A DNA stretch of 64,000 nt from Halogranum amylolyticum (GCF_900110465.1 NZ_FODV01000004.1:334108-398107); one strand, 5' to 3'. Positions 36,618 through 45,472 are shown, counted from the stretch's first letter. Numbers and translations: made by a program. Notes: generated by a model not told the origin, from the sequence alone.

Positions 36618-37187
36618 ATGCCTCACCTCTCCCGTCGTCGGTGCCTCCAGTTCAGCGCAGTGCTCGTCGTCGGCCTCGCCGGGTGTGCGGAGACTCAACC
36701 CGCACCCGCGACAGGTGAAACGACGGCGGACGAGGACGAGCGTCCGTCGGCGACGGTGTCCGAGACGGAACAGACCGCCGCGTCGACGGAGGCCGATGCG
36801 ACGACCACGTCCGGCGACCTCGATCTTCGGGAGGCCAACGTCGTCGGCGTCGGAGTGCAGGCTCGAAACGGGTCGTACCGCTTCGACGTGACGCTCCTCC
36901 ACGACGACAGTGGCGAGGACGGCTACGCGAACTGGTGGCAGGTCGAGACGCCCGACGGCGAGCGACTCGGTCGGCGCGACCTGCTGCACGCCCACGGGAC
37001 ACAGGAGTTCACGCGCTCGGAGACGGTCGAGGACCCCGAGGGGACGAACTGCGTCGTCGTCCGCGGCCACGACCAGACACACGGCTACGGCGGGCAGGCG
37101 ATGCTGGTGAATCTGGAGACGGGGGCGACGACGGCCGTTCGACAGGGCGGAGAGAAACAGTCGGTCGCCGACGCGACGTGTCCCTGA
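36618..37187 (+). CDS. putative Tat-exported lipoprotein
   Basis: This 189-residue protein has a Tat-type N-terminus (SRRRCLQFSAVLVVGLAGC) with the lipobox LAGC, so it is probably exported folded and lipid-anchored. A Thr/Ala/Glu-rich linker (about 25-65) follows. The C-terminal domain (about 70-189) contains NWWQVETPDGERLGRR and LLHAHGTQEFTRSE, with two later cysteines. That domain is a small beta-rich fold of unknown function. It starts 57 bases after glyA and may share its transcript. Confidence 0.75.
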   Translation: MPHLSRRRCLQFSAVLVVGLAGCAETQPAPATGETTADEDERPSATVSETEQTAASTEADATTTSGDLDLREANVVGVGVQARNGSYRFDVTLLHDDSGEDGYANWWQVETPDGERLGRRDLLHAHGTQEFTRSETVEDPEGTNCVVVRGHDQTHGYGGQAMLVNLETGATTAVRQGGEKQSVADATCP

Positions 37188-37194
37188 CGCGGCG

Positions 37195-37680
37195 TCAGAT
37201 CGAGGAGTCGGTCGCCTCGAACGCGAACAGGTGGTCGTCGAAGTCGGCGTGGTGCTCCTCGTAGAACCGGACCAACTCGGCGACGAACAGTAGCTTCAGG
37301 ACGACGACGACGAGAGTGGAGACGGCCGTCCGCACCGGGTGCTGCTTGTAGACCGCGTACAGTCCGTACGCGAACGCGACCGTCCCGGCCGTGTTGTAGG
37401 CGTCGGACACCGGCACCTCGTCGGGGTGGCGCGTCCAGAGTCGCTCGCCGAGGACGACCTTACTCATCCAGCCGTCGGCGTTCTCCGGCGGCGGGAAGAG
37501 GAAGGGGTTGACCGCGAGGAACAGGACGGTTCCGACGGCGAGTCGCCACCGCCGCTCGTAGAGCGCGTACATCAAGAGCGGAAAGGCGGCGAAGCGCGAC
37601 CACCCGCTCAGCGGGTTCGCGTGCCGCGCCCAGAACAGTCGATCGACCGTCTCGGACCGCGTAACGTCTCGGCGTCCCAT
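37195..37680 (-). CDS. DUF6653-like membrane protein
   Basis: The product has 161 residues from the ATG at 37680; the longer upstream frame is not supported. It begins MGRRDVTRSETVDRLFWARHANPLSGWSR-type sequence (Arg/Trp-rich, cytoplasmic). Three to four hydrophobic segments follow, with the motif NPFLFPPPENADGWMSK between them, matching haloarchaeal proteins annotated DUF6653. Function is unknown. It is convergent with the lipoprotein gene. Confidence 0.75.
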   Translation of the reverse strand: MGRRDVTRSETVDRLFWARHANPLSGWSRFAAFPLLMYALYERRWRLAVGTVLFLAVNPFLFPPPENADGWMSKVVLGERLWTRHPDEVPVSDAYNTAGTVAFAYGLYAVYKQHPVRTAVSTLVVVVLKLLFVAELVRFYEEHHADFDDHLFAFEATDSSI

Positions 37681-37859
37681 GCAGAGGTATCGCTCGGGGA
37701 ACGGATAACTGTCGGCGGCGAACCGAGTTTGAGCGATTCGCGGGACCGACACCGATTTCGACGACTGAGTATACATAAACGAGCATATATCGTGGTTTTT
37801 GAAGTCCAAGATACACACGAATCCGAGCATTGAAGAGCGTGGCTGTCCGCCTCTCAGTT

Positions 37860-38753
37860 ATGACGACACTCATCGACGGCAACGAGGTCGCCGCCGAGAT
37901 CCGCGACGGACTCGCAGACGGCATCGAGAGCCTCAAAGCCGAGGGGACGACGCCGGGACTGGCGACGGTGCTGATGAGCGACGACCCCGCCAGCGAGACG
38001 TACGTCTCGATGAAACAGCGCGACTGCGAGGAGGTAGGGATAAACGGTATCCACGTCGAACTCGACGCCGACGCGCCCGCCGAGGAGCTGTACGACACCA
38101 TCGACGACCTGAACGCCGACCCCGAGGTTCACGGCATCCTCGTCCAGATGCCCGTCCCGGACCACGTCGACAAGCGGCGCGTCCTCCGCGCTATCGACCC
38201 CGTGAAGGACGTCGACGGCTTCCACCCCGAGAACGTCGGCCGGATGGTCGCCGGTCACGCCCGCTACAAGCCCTGTACCCCCCACGGTATCCAGAAACTG
38301 CTCGAAGCCTACGACGTCGAGACGGAGGGGGCGGAGGCCGTCGTCGTCGGCCGCTCGGACATCGTCGGCAAGCCGATGACGAACCTCCTCATCCAGAAGG
38401 CGCCGTTCGGCAACGCGACGACGACGGTCTGTCACTCCCGGACGAAGGACCTGGCGGGCCACCTCGCCGACGCCGACATCGTCGTCGCCGCCGCCGGCGT
38501 GCCGGAACTCGTCACCGGCGACATGCTCAAGGAGGGTGCGACGGTCGTCGACGTCGGTATCAACCGCGTCGACGCGGCCACCGAGAAGGGGTACGAGCTC
38601 GTCGGCGACGTCGAGTTCGAGTCGGCCGAGGAAGTCGCCGGGAAGATCACGCCCGTCCCCGGCGGCGTCGGCCCGATGACCCGTGCGATGCTGCTCTACA
38701 ACACCGTGAAGGCTGCAGGCCTCCAGACGGACGTTCCGGTCGATCTCCCCTGA
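37860..38753 (+). CDS. folD: bifunctional methylenetetrahydrofolate dehydrogenase/cyclohydrolase
   Basis: This 297-residue enzyme oxidises 5,10-methylene-THF to 10-formyl-THF in two steps. Signatures are VSMKQRDCEEVGI (catalytic Lys), QMPVPDHVDKRRVL, CTPHGIQKLLE, the dinucleotide segment VVVGRSDIVGKPMTNLL and the C-terminal PVPGGVGPMTRAML. The ATG at 37860 is preferred to the upstream in-frame start. Presence of folD fits haloarchaeal use of tetrahydrofolate; it works downstream of GlyA. Confidence 0.97.
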   Translation: MTTLIDGNEVAAEIRDGLADGIESLKAEGTTPGLATVLMSDDPASETYVSMKQRDCEEVGINGIHVELDADAPAEELYDTIDDLNADPEVHGILVQMPVPDHVDKRRVLRAIDPVKDVDGFHPENVGRMVAGHARYKPCTPHGIQKLLEAYDVETEGAEAVVVGRSDIVGKPMTNLLIQKAPFGNATTTVCHSRTKDLAGHLADADIVVAAAGVPELVTGDMLKEGATVVDVGINRVDAATEKGYELVGDVEFESAEEVAGKITPVPGGVGPMTRAMLLYNTVKAAGLQTDVPVDLP

Positions 38754-38798
38754 GCGGCGACCGTTCACCTCGCTCCCCTCTCTTCTTCCCTCTTCTCC

Positions 38799-39515
38799 TC
38801 AACCCAACCGCGACAGTCGGTCTCGCGCCGTCGCCAGCGCGGTCTCGTCGCCGTCGACGAGATAGTCGCCGAGGTCGCGGACCGCCTGCACGAGACGCTC
38901 GGACGTCTCCAGCGGGACGTCGCCCTGCAGCGACTTCGCCCGCTTGACGTGGTCGACGAGCGCGCCGAGCGTCGTCCGCGCCTCCGAGTCGGGGTGATCT
39001 TCGAGCCACGTGACGAGGTCCCGACGGTAGTCGGAGACGGCCTTCGCGTAGGCCAACCCGCGGGCCGCACGCATCGACTCGGGGACGTCGGCGACGGCCG
39101 GGCGGTCGCCGGCGTCGGCCCCGCGGACGAGTTCGAGGACGTACAGTCGCTCGTCGTCGGTCGGGTCGCGGGCACGGGCGTAGACGTCGATCGCCTGCAG
39201 CAGTTCGTGGGCCGCGAGGAACGTGTCGTCGAGCGGGTGCAGGTCGCCGCCGTGGATGAACCCGCGCTGGCGGAGATACTCCCTGAGCGTCGGTTTCAGG
39301 TCGCCGGCGACGTCGGCGACGTCGGTATCGTCGTCCCCGAGCGCGTTCTGGTGCGGCGAGAGGTCGAGCGCCTCCGCCCCGGCGGTGTGCTGCGTCCGGT
39401 CGTCGAGACCGACGCTCCGCAGACTCTCGCAGTTCGGACAGGCGACGCTCCCCGTGTCGTAGTAGGACCACCGATGACCGCAATCCTTGCACTCTCGGCT
39501 ACCCCGGATCTTCAT
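38799..39515 (-). CDS. zinc-ribbon protein (DUF7117-like)
   Basis: The product has 238 residues from MKIRGSRECKDCGHRWSYY at 39515. The N-terminus has a CxxC...CxxC zinc ribbon (ECKDCGHRW and VACPNCESL). The rest is helical and acidic (TLREYLRQRGFIHGGDL, HELLQAIDVYARARDP). The architecture fits a haloarchaeal family I recall as DUF7117; function unknown. It is convergent with folD. Confidence 0.7.
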   Translation of the reverse strand: MKIRGSRECKDCGHRWSYYDTGSVACPNCESLRSVGLDDRTQHTAGAEALDLSPHQNALGDDDTDVADVAGDLKPTLREYLRQRGFIHGGDLHPLDDTFLAAHELLQAIDVYARARDPTDDERLYVLELVRGADAGDRPAVADVPESMRAARGLAYAKAVSDYRRDLVTWLEDHPDSEARTTLGALVDHVKRAKSLQGDVPLETSERLVQAVRDLGDYLVDGDETALATARDRLSRLG

Positions 39516-39672
39516 GGCTCCCAGTACAGTCGGGGAGTCAAAAAGCGCCCCGTCGTTCGGTCGCGGACGATCGTCAGACATCCCGAGTATTTACTCGTAG
39601 TATACTCTGCGAATTTATTTGTGATGCTAGTTACCACAAGACATCGTCCTTTCGTATAGAAAGACCTCACAC

Positions 39673-42492
39673 ATGACACGAGAATCCAACCTCGGAGACA
39701 CGTTCAGTCGCGACGACGTCCCGGTCTCCCGACGGCAGTTCGTCAGACTGTCGGCGGCGACCGCGGGTGCGGTATCGCTCACGGGGAGCGCCGTCGCGGA
39801 CAGCAGTTCGCCGAAAGTCACCGATCTCTACGCGTTCGTCGTCGACGCCGTCGACGACTCCTTCGAGATTCCGACGCTCGTCGAGACGACGGACGCCGCC
39901 GCGTTCGAGGACCTCCGCGGTCTCGGACTGGACCCGGTGACGACCAGAGAACCGACGACCGCCGCCTACGTCCGCCCGACTCCCGACCGAGTGGAGTCGA
40001 TCGTCGCCGTCGACGGCGTCACCACCCTCCGGTACTCGCCGGGGTCGAACCCGTTCTGGCGACTCGGCCACTACCCCGACGGCGTGTTCCCCGCCGTCGA
40101 CGACAGCGTCGACTACATCGACTTCGAGCAGATGGTCGACGGGATGCAGCGACTGCAGGGCCAGCACGAAGACCGGTTGCAGTTCTACTCGATCGGTGAG
40201 AGCCCCGGCCACTACAACCTCTTTCTCGACGAGGCGGGGCCGCAGAACCTCTGGGTCGCGGAGGTGACGAACGACGTCGGCGACGAGGCCGCCTTCCGAG
40301 AGAAGGAGACGGTCGTGTACACGCTCGGTATCCACGGCGACGAACGCGCGGGTGCGGAGGCCGGAACGCGGTTCGTCGAGCGGGTGTTGAACGGCGACGA
40401 ACCGGCCGTCGAATCGCTGCTCGACGAGGTGGTGCTTGTCTTCCTCTACCCGAACCCCGACGGGTGGGTGTCGCGGAACCCCCAGTACCGGGTCGACACC
40501 GACGGCGACGGTACCGCGGAGAGCAACTCGTTCAAGCGGGTGACGGCGACGGGCGTCGACCCCAACCGGCAGTACCCCACCGTCGGGTGGATCAACACGA
40601 GCCACTACCCGGCTGAACCGGCCGGAGCGGATCTGCAGGACGACACGCCGGGCGTCGACGAGGACGTCCCCGCAGTGTACGAGGAACTGGTTCCGGACGC
40701 GCTCGACATCGTCGAACATCTCCGCGGCTACGACAACCTCCGCATCGGGTCGGACCTCCACGGGATGTTCTGGTCGAGCGACTTCGTCAACGGACTCGTC
40801 GTCAACGACCAGTACGACACCGGCGAGTTCCACGACCTCTACGAGTACAACCGGGCGACTGCCGACCGGCTGGAGGCCGCACTCGACGGGAAACTGGAGG
40901 CGGCCCAGTCTAAGTTCGAGGCGTTGAACGACGCGTACGGCGAGCAGTACGGCTTCGACGGGAGTTCCCTGCCGACGCCGCAGGAGGCGTTCAGCTACGG
41001 GACGATCCTCGACACCATCGGCTACACGACGAGCGGGACGCTCATCAGCTGGATGAGCCACCCCGAGGAGAACGGCGGGCTCGGTATGCAGATCATGGCC
41101 CACGAGATGGGGTGGGACAACCGCGTGTTCGACCGGATGACGTTCCGCCCGTGGCTAGTCGACCTGCAGGTGACGGGGTATCGAGAGGTGATCCAGGCGA
41201 CCGCCGAGCACGCCGTGCGATCGGTGACCGCCGAGATAGAGACGGGGCGGGCGACGACGGCGTACGTGGAGACGGAGGCGCTCGAGCGAGAGTCGGCCGA
41301 CCTCTCGTTTACCGACGCGACGCGACGGACCCGGACGCAGACGGTCGCCGTCGGGGGACGACCCGAGCCAGTGACCGTCGACGTCTCGGCGACGGCGACG
41401 TCGCTGTCGCTCACCGTCGAACCGGAGCGCGGGATGCTCGTCACCAGACTCCGCGACCCGGAGGGGCGAGTGGTACGGACGCACGCTCTCGCCGCCGGCG
41501 ACAGGTCGCGCGTCGCCGAGTGGGTCGTCGACGACCCGGCGGCGGGAACGTGGACGGTAGAGGTGAAGGCGACCGGCGCAACCGAGACCGACGTCACCGT
41601 CCGAAGCACCCTCCTCGTCGGCGACGGCTCCGACGCGGTGAGCGCACCCGATCCCGTCGACGTGCTCGGTTACGAGCAGCGACCCTACAGCGTCACGCCG
41701 CTGACGTACTTCGACGATTACGCCGAGTTCGTCGCCGACGCCGGGGCGACGAACGGTCGCAGCAACGGTCGTCGCGACGAGCGAGGGAGCGGTCCGCTCG
41801 GGCAGATGGCGCCGCTCGGCGTCGAGGCGGTCGCCGACGGCGCGCTGTTCCGGGGTGACAGCGACCGTCTCGCCGTCGAGAACCTCGTCGTCTCCCACGC
41901 GGTCGGTGTCGACGACGACGGCTACGTCGCCGAGCTCGACCGCTTCGTCGAGGCGGGCGGGAACCTCGTGCTCACGGACCGCGGCGTCTCGTTGCTCGGA
42001 CGGCTCTCGAACGCGCTGGTCGACGACGTCGGTGCGTCCGACGTCGAGGAGATCCGCGTGTTCAGCGCGTTCCTCGACGAGCGGGTCGACGACCATCCGC
42101 TCCTCGCCGGGACGCGCTCCATCCAGCGCGAACTCTGGAAGCCGGCGCCGCTGGGGTACCCCATCAGCATCCCCGGTACGGCACCGCTCACCGTCGTCGA
42201 CCCCGACGCCTTCACGGCGGCCGGCGGGTCGGTCGCCGGGTACGCCCGCGACGACGACGGCGACGACGGCCGCCGGGTCGCCGCGGGGTCGCTGACACGA
42301 CCCGACGGAACCGGCGTCCACCTGCTCGGGGGACTGCTCCCGCCGGCGAACCAGTCGAGCCTCCACCCGTTCGGCGTGCTGGAGTACACGACGACGTTCC
42401 TCGGCCACACGATGCTGACGAACGCGCTGGGGTACCGGCAGCGTCGGGTCGTCGACGGCGACCTCGTGGAGACGTTCGGCGACGTCCGATAG
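39673..42492 (+). CDS. Tat-exported M14 zinc carboxypeptidase with C-terminal GATase-like domain
   Basis: This 939-residue secreted protein has a Tat signal (SRRQFVRLSAATAGAVSL, cleavage near AVADSS). It carries an N-terminal propeptide-like region and an M14 catalytic domain with HxxE in LGIHGDERAGAEAG, a third ligand in GSDLHGMFWSS and a catalytic Glu in IMAHEMGWDN. A beta-sandwich-like region (about 530-650) follows. The C-terminal 290 residues look like a class I glutamine-amidotransferase-like fold (LDRFVEAGGNLVLTDRG). It likely degrades peptides outside the cell. No partner genes are apparent. Confidence 0.88.
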   Translation: MTRESNLGDTFSRDDVPVSRRQFVRLSAATAGAVSLTGSAVADSSSPKVTDLYAFVVDAVDDSFEIPTLVETTDAAAFEDLRGLGLDPVTTREPTTAAYVRPTPDRVESIVAVDGVTTLRYSPGSNPFWRLGHYPDGVFPAVDDSVDYIDFEQMVDGMQRLQGQHEDRLQFYSIGESPGHYNLFLDEAGPQNLWVAEVTNDVGDEAAFREKETVVYTLGIHGDERAGAEAGTRFVERVLNGDEPAVESLLDEVVLVFLYPNPDGWVSRNPQYRVDTDGDGTAESNSFKRVTATGVDPNRQYPTVGWINTSHYPAEPAGADLQDDTPGVDEDVPAVYEELVPDALDIVEHLRGYDNLRIGSDLHGMFWSSDFVNGLVVNDQYDTGEFHDLYEYNRATADRLEAALDGKLEAAQSKFEALNDAYGEQYGFDGSSLPTPQEAFSYGTILDTIGYTTSGTLISWMSHPEENGGLGMQIMAHEMGWDNRVFDRMTFRPWLVDLQVTGYREVIQATAEHAVRSVTAEIETGRATTAYVETEALERESADLSFTDATRRTRTQTVAVGGRPEPVTVDVSATATSLSLTVEPERGMLVTRLRDPEGRVVRTHALAAGDRSRVAEWVVDDPAAGTWTVEVKATGATETDVTVRSTLLVGDGSDAVSAPDPVDVLGYEQRPYSVTPLTYFDDYAEFVADAGATNGRSNGRRDERGSGPLGQMAPLGVEAVADGALFRGDSDRLAVENLVVSHAVGVDDDGYVAELDRFVEAGGNLVLTDRGVSLLGRLSNALVDDVGASDVEEIRVFSAFLDERVDDHPLLAGTRSIQRELWKPAPLGYPISIPGTAPLTVVDPDAFTAAGGSVAGYARDDDGDDGRRVAAGSLTRPDGTGVHLLGGLLPPANQSSLHPFGVLEYTTTFLGHTMLTNALGYRQRRVVDGDLVETFGDVR

Positions 42493-42575
42493 CGACCGGG
42501 ACCGGTCACGCGTGCTGCCGGGATTTTTTGTCGGAGAGCCGAGAGGCGCCTGTATGACCGAACCGAACGCCGATC

Positions 42576-43139
42576 GTGCTCCGCACGCGAGCGAGCGACC
42601 ACGCCGCGTCGCTCGTCGCGGATGTCGAGGATCGCTGGGGACCGATCCCCGACGAGGGGTCGTTCGTCGTTCCGCCGCTCCCAGACCACGACGTCGCGTT
42701 TCCGACGAGTCTCCGAGCGTTCCACGAGGAGTTCTACCCCCACGCCGCGGGATGTGTCACCCGCGACGGCGACGGGCGGATGCTCGCCATCAGGTCGACG
42801 AGTCGAGGGAACTGGGAGACGCCCGGCGGTGCCGGCGAACCGGACGAGACGCCCGCGGAGACCGCTCGCCGCGAGGTGCGCGAGGAGACGGGCGTCGTCC
42901 CTCGACTCGCCGAACCGCTCTATCGGTTGACGATGGAGGTCGACTTCGGGTACGACGAGACGCTGCCGATCCCGGTCGTCGTGTTCGTCGGCGAACCAGC
43001 CGACGGACGAGTGCTCGACGCCGACGCCGTCGAGACGCCTACCGAGGTCGCCGACGTCGACTGGGTCGATCTGACGGCGCTCCCGGAGAGCTTCCGAGAC
43101 CGTCGGTTACTACGGAAACATCTCATCGAGTCGGGGTAA
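42576..43139 (+). CDS. NUDIX hydrolase
   Basis: This 187-residue enzyme has a perfect Nudix box, G-AGEPD-E-TPAETAR-REVREETGV, which binds the metal that hydrolyses nucleoside diphosphate derivatives. The substrate is not predictable. The only start in this frame is GTG at 42576 (VLRTRASDHAAS). A well-placed ATG at 42554 is one base out of frame; removing one base would give MTEPNADVLRTRASDHA. A start-proximal frameshift or a real GTG start are both possible. Confidence 0.85.
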   Translation: MLRTRASDHAASLVADVEDRWGPIPDEGSFVVPPLPDHDVAFPTSLRAFHEEFYPHAAGCVTRDGDGRMLAIRSTSRGNWETPGGAGEPDETPAETARREVREETGVVPRLAEPLYRLTMEVDFGYDETLPIPVVVFVGEPADGRVLDADAVETPTEVADVDWVDLTALPESFRDRRLLRKHLIESG

Positions 43140-43205
43140 GTCGGGCCAGAAGCGGAGAGGGGACGGGGAGTGGGGCGACAGCCGTCACCTGTACGACCAC
43201 CCACG

Positions 43206-43213
43206 TTTAAGTA
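43206..43213 (+). promoter_or_regulatory. TATA box before the frameshifted gene
   Basis: TTTAAGTA lies 25-32 bases before the ATG at 43238, implying a leaderless transcript starting at that ATG. Confidence 0.6.
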
Positions 43214-43237
43214 CGAGAACGCCCACACCTCGAGTGC

Positions 43238-43739
43238 ATGACACGGAGTTCCCACGCTCCTGATCGAGAAATTCTCCCGGCGTGAAACCCGCGTCTCGGA
43301 CACCGAGACCGCAGTCACGGCGAACGGTACCGAACTGGTCGTCGAACTCGATGGTGCGGAGTTCCGACTCTCCCGTAGCGACGCGGCGGCGCTCCGCGAC
43401 TCGCTCGGCGCGGCGCTCCACCGGCGACTCGAGTTCTTCCGGACGACCGGCGAGCACCGCGAGGACGGAAGCTACGTCGTCGCTCGGCGAGCGGCGAACT
43501 CCGCGGGCCACAGCAAGGTGTTCGCGAGCTTCGCCGAGCTGAGACGACTCTACGGCCGACTGCCGACCGAGTTCACCGCCGAGGACGTCGGTCGGAGCGG
43601 GTTGACGGGCGGACGGCGTCACATGCTCGTCCGGCATCTCGCCGAGCATCCGGCGTTCGGCTGCGAGCTGGTCAGCCGACAGCCGTTGACCGCGCGGAAG
43701 ACTGAGGCGGAGAAGGAGCAACCGATGCCCGCGGACTGA
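43238..43739 (+). pseudogene. frameshifted haloarchaeal protein (DUF7528-like)
   Basis: A continuous frame from 43242 to 43739 encodes about 165 residues (VPTLLIEKFSRRETRVSDTE ... FFRTTGEHREDGSYVVARRA ... GLTGGRRHMLVRHLAEHPAF) with normal haloarchaeal character. It has no ATG, GTG or TTG before 43518. The promoter-linked ATG at 43238 is one base out of frame and reaches a stop after 15 codons. Removing one base after the ATG would join them (M-HGVPTLL). The sequence resembles a haloarchaeal family I recall as DUF7528. It is either a frameshift mutation, a sequencing error or a non-standard start. Confidence 0.7.
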
Positions 43740-43770
43740 GCTTTTTGACATCCTGCATCCTCGCTCGGGT

Positions 43771-44682
43771 ATGACGTTCTCCATCGTCGCACGCGACCCG
43801 GAGGCCGGGGCCGTCGGCGTCGCCGTCCAGTCGAAGTTCGTCAGCGTCGGCTCCGTCGTCCCCTTCGCGGCGGCCGACGCCGGCGCGGTCGCCACACAGA
43901 GTTTCGCAAACGTCGCCTACGGACCGGACGGGCTCGACCTGTTACGCGAGGGGTACTCGGCAGCGGAGGTGATCGAGCAGTTGACCGACGGCGACGACGA
44001 GGCCGCGTCCCGACAGGTCGGCGTCGTCGGACAGGACGGCTCCATCGCGGCGTTCACCGGCGACGACTGTTTCGACGTCGCCGGCGACCTCCAGGGCGAC
44101 CACTACACGGTCCAAGGGAACATTCTCGCGAACGACGAGACGCTCCCCGCGATGGCCGACGCCTTCGAGGCCGCCGAGGGGGGGTTGCCCGAAAAGCTCC
44201 TCGCGGCGCTGCACGCCGGCAACGACGCCGGCGGGGACAGTCGCGGCGAGCAGGGGGCGGCGCTGTACGTCGCCAAGCCCGGGGGCGGCTACGACGGGAA
44301 GAACGACCGTTGGATCGACGTCCGCGTCGACGACCACGAGCGACCGATCGACGAACTCGAACGCGTGTTCAAACTGTACGACGTGACCCTCCTCGCGCGT
44401 GAGGAACCCGACGAGACGCGCGAACTCGACGGGGAGACGGCGCGCGCGGTGAGCGAGACACTGTCCGAGCTGGGGTTCTACGACGGCGAGCCGACCGGCT
44501 CGTTCGGCGAGCGGGAGCGCGAGGCGCTGGAGGCGTTCCGCGGTCTCAACAACTTCGAAAACCATTCGCTGGCGGTCGTCGAGGACGCACTCGATCGTGG
44601 CTGGGACGACGCCGAAGGCGAGGGCGAACATCGGCTGGTCGACGCCATCTGGCACGGCCTCTCACGACTAGACCGGAAGTAG
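43771..44682 (+). CDS. DUF1028 protein with C-terminal peptidoglycan-binding-like domain
   Basis: This 303-residue protein has a DUF1028 domain (about 1-210), an Ntn-hydrolase-like fold, with the family segments FSIVARDPEAGAVGVAVQSK, FVSVGSVVPFA, ATQSFANVAYGP and VQGNILAN. A short linker leads to residues about 225-280 (SETLSELGFYDGEPTGSFGE, REALEAFRGLNNFE), which resemble a peptidoglycan-binding-type three-helix repeat. Haloarchaea have no murein, so this module must serve another role. Enzymatic activity is unproven. Confidence 0.85.
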   Translation: MTFSIVARDPEAGAVGVAVQSKFVSVGSVVPFAAADAGAVATQSFANVAYGPDGLDLLREGYSAAEVIEQLTDGDDEAASRQVGVVGQDGSIAAFTGDDCFDVAGDLQGDHYTVQGNILANDETLPAMADAFEAAEGGLPEKLLAALHAGNDAGGDSRGEQGAALYVAKPGGGYDGKNDRWIDVRVDDHERPIDELERVFKLYDVTLLAREEPDETRELDGETARAVSETLSELGFYDGEPTGSFGEREREALEAFRGLNNFENHSLAVVEDALDRGWDDAEGEGEHRLVDAIWHGLSRLDRK

Positions 44683-44787
44683 CGTCGGCGCGCGGTTTCT
44701 CGCCTCTCGAAGGCCGGTCGCCGGGCAGAGCGACGGTCCCGACAGCGCCCCACCGTACCCAAGTACCCGACCCTCGAACAACGCCCC

Positions 44788-44934
44788 ATGCGAGACGAAG
44801 AGGAGATCCGCGAGCAGTACGAGTTCCTGAAAGAGCAGCTCGACGAGGAGGAGATGCGCCACCAAGGTGTCAGAGAGATGTTCACGTACTACAAGCGTGC
44901 GCTCGGGTGGGTGCTCGAAGAGGAGCACATTTGA
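44788..44934 (+). CDS. 48-residue small acidic protein
   Basis: A short complete frame encodes MRDEEEIREQYEFLKEQLDE followed by EEMRHQGVREMFTYYKRALGWVLEEEHI (48 residues in all). It is strongly charged, predicted helical and possibly coiled coil, with haloarchaeal codon use. The clear amino-acid bias argues that it is real. It begins about 100 bases after the DUF1028 gene. Function is unknown. Confidence 0.65.
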   Translation: MRDEEEIREQYEFLKEQLDEEEMRHQGVREMFTYYKRALGWVLEEEHI

Positions 44935-44981
44935 GCGGTGATGTCGTCACGGAGACACGCCGTCGGACGGAGGTCGGTACG

Positions 44982-44989
44982 TTTAAGTA
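44982..44989 (+). promoter_or_regulatory. TATA box of the small-RNA candidate
   Basis: TTTAAGTA, preceded by a purine-rich GGTACG, predicts transcription start near 45010, exactly where the first hairpin begins. No open reading frame follows on this strand. Confidence 0.6.
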
Positions 44990-45008
44990 CAAACGTGCGA
45001 TAGAAGCA

Positions 45009-45105
45009 GGTGACGCTTCGCTTTGGAGGGCCGAAGCGTCAGCGGGGACCAATTCAGGGCGGCAAGCACTCACGCGATTTTCGCGTGGCTTGCTTTCCTT
45101 TTCAC
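45009..45105 (+). ncRNA. candidate structured small RNA
   Basis: A perfect 10-bp stem pairs 45011-45020 (TGACGCTTCG) with 45032-45041 around an 11-base loop containing GGAGGG. A single-stranded linker (GGGACCAATTCAGGG) leads to a second bipartite hairpin. That one pairs GCAAGC/GCTTGC (45062-45067 with 45088-45093) and CACGCGA/TCGCGTG (45071-45077 with 45081-45087). A pyrimidine-rich tail TTTCCTTTTC follows. A TATA box sits 20-30 bases upstream. This looks like a roughly 95-base independent transcript with its own terminator. No match to a known RNA family is claimed. Confidence 0.55.
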
Positions 45106-45159
45106 GAACTCGAGTGCAGAGCGGTGCGTCACGCAGACGGGCGAAAATCGAAGACCGAA

Positions 45160-45441
45160 CTACTCGACCGAGAGCGTCGTGTCTTCGTCGGTCGCACCCT
45201 CGTCCCACTCGAGTTCGAGTTCGAGACTCAGCTCCGCAGGGCCGCCGCTCGTCGACGTCTCGCGTTCGGCCTTCACTTCGAACGTCGGCTGCGCGGGGAC
45301 GTCGAGCGTCTGCGACTGTCCGCCCGACGAGAGTGTCAGCGACTCGCCGGCGTCGAGTTTGTCCGCGATAGAGCGGAGGTAGCTCGCGATCTCTGCACGG
45401 CTCTGTGGCGACTCCGATTTGAACAGCACTTCTTCGGGCAT
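45160..45441 (-). CDS. amphi-Trp domain protein
   Basis: This 93-residue protein has the family features: an N-terminal helix SRAEIASYLRSIADKLDAG, then beta strands ending in ELSLELELEWDEG, where the Trp lies on an amphipathic strand. The domain is widespread in haloarchaea and is of unknown function. A minus-strand TATA (ATTTAAG, 45466-45472) 25-31 bases before the ATG indicates a leaderless mRNA. A second copy lies at 52013-52300. Confidence 0.8.
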   Translation of the reverse strand: MPEEVLFKSESPQSRAEIASYLRSIADKLDAGESLTLSSGGQSQTLDVPAQPTFEVKAERETSTSGGPAELSLELELEWDEGATDEDTTLSVE

Positions 45442-45465
45442 AGGCGTCAGAAGGTCTCACAGACG

Positions 45466-45472
45466 CTTAAAT
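45466..45472 (-). promoter_or_regulatory. TATA box of the amphi-Trp gene
   Basis: ATTTAAG on the minus strand, 25-31 bases upstream of the ATG at 45441. Confidence 0.55.
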
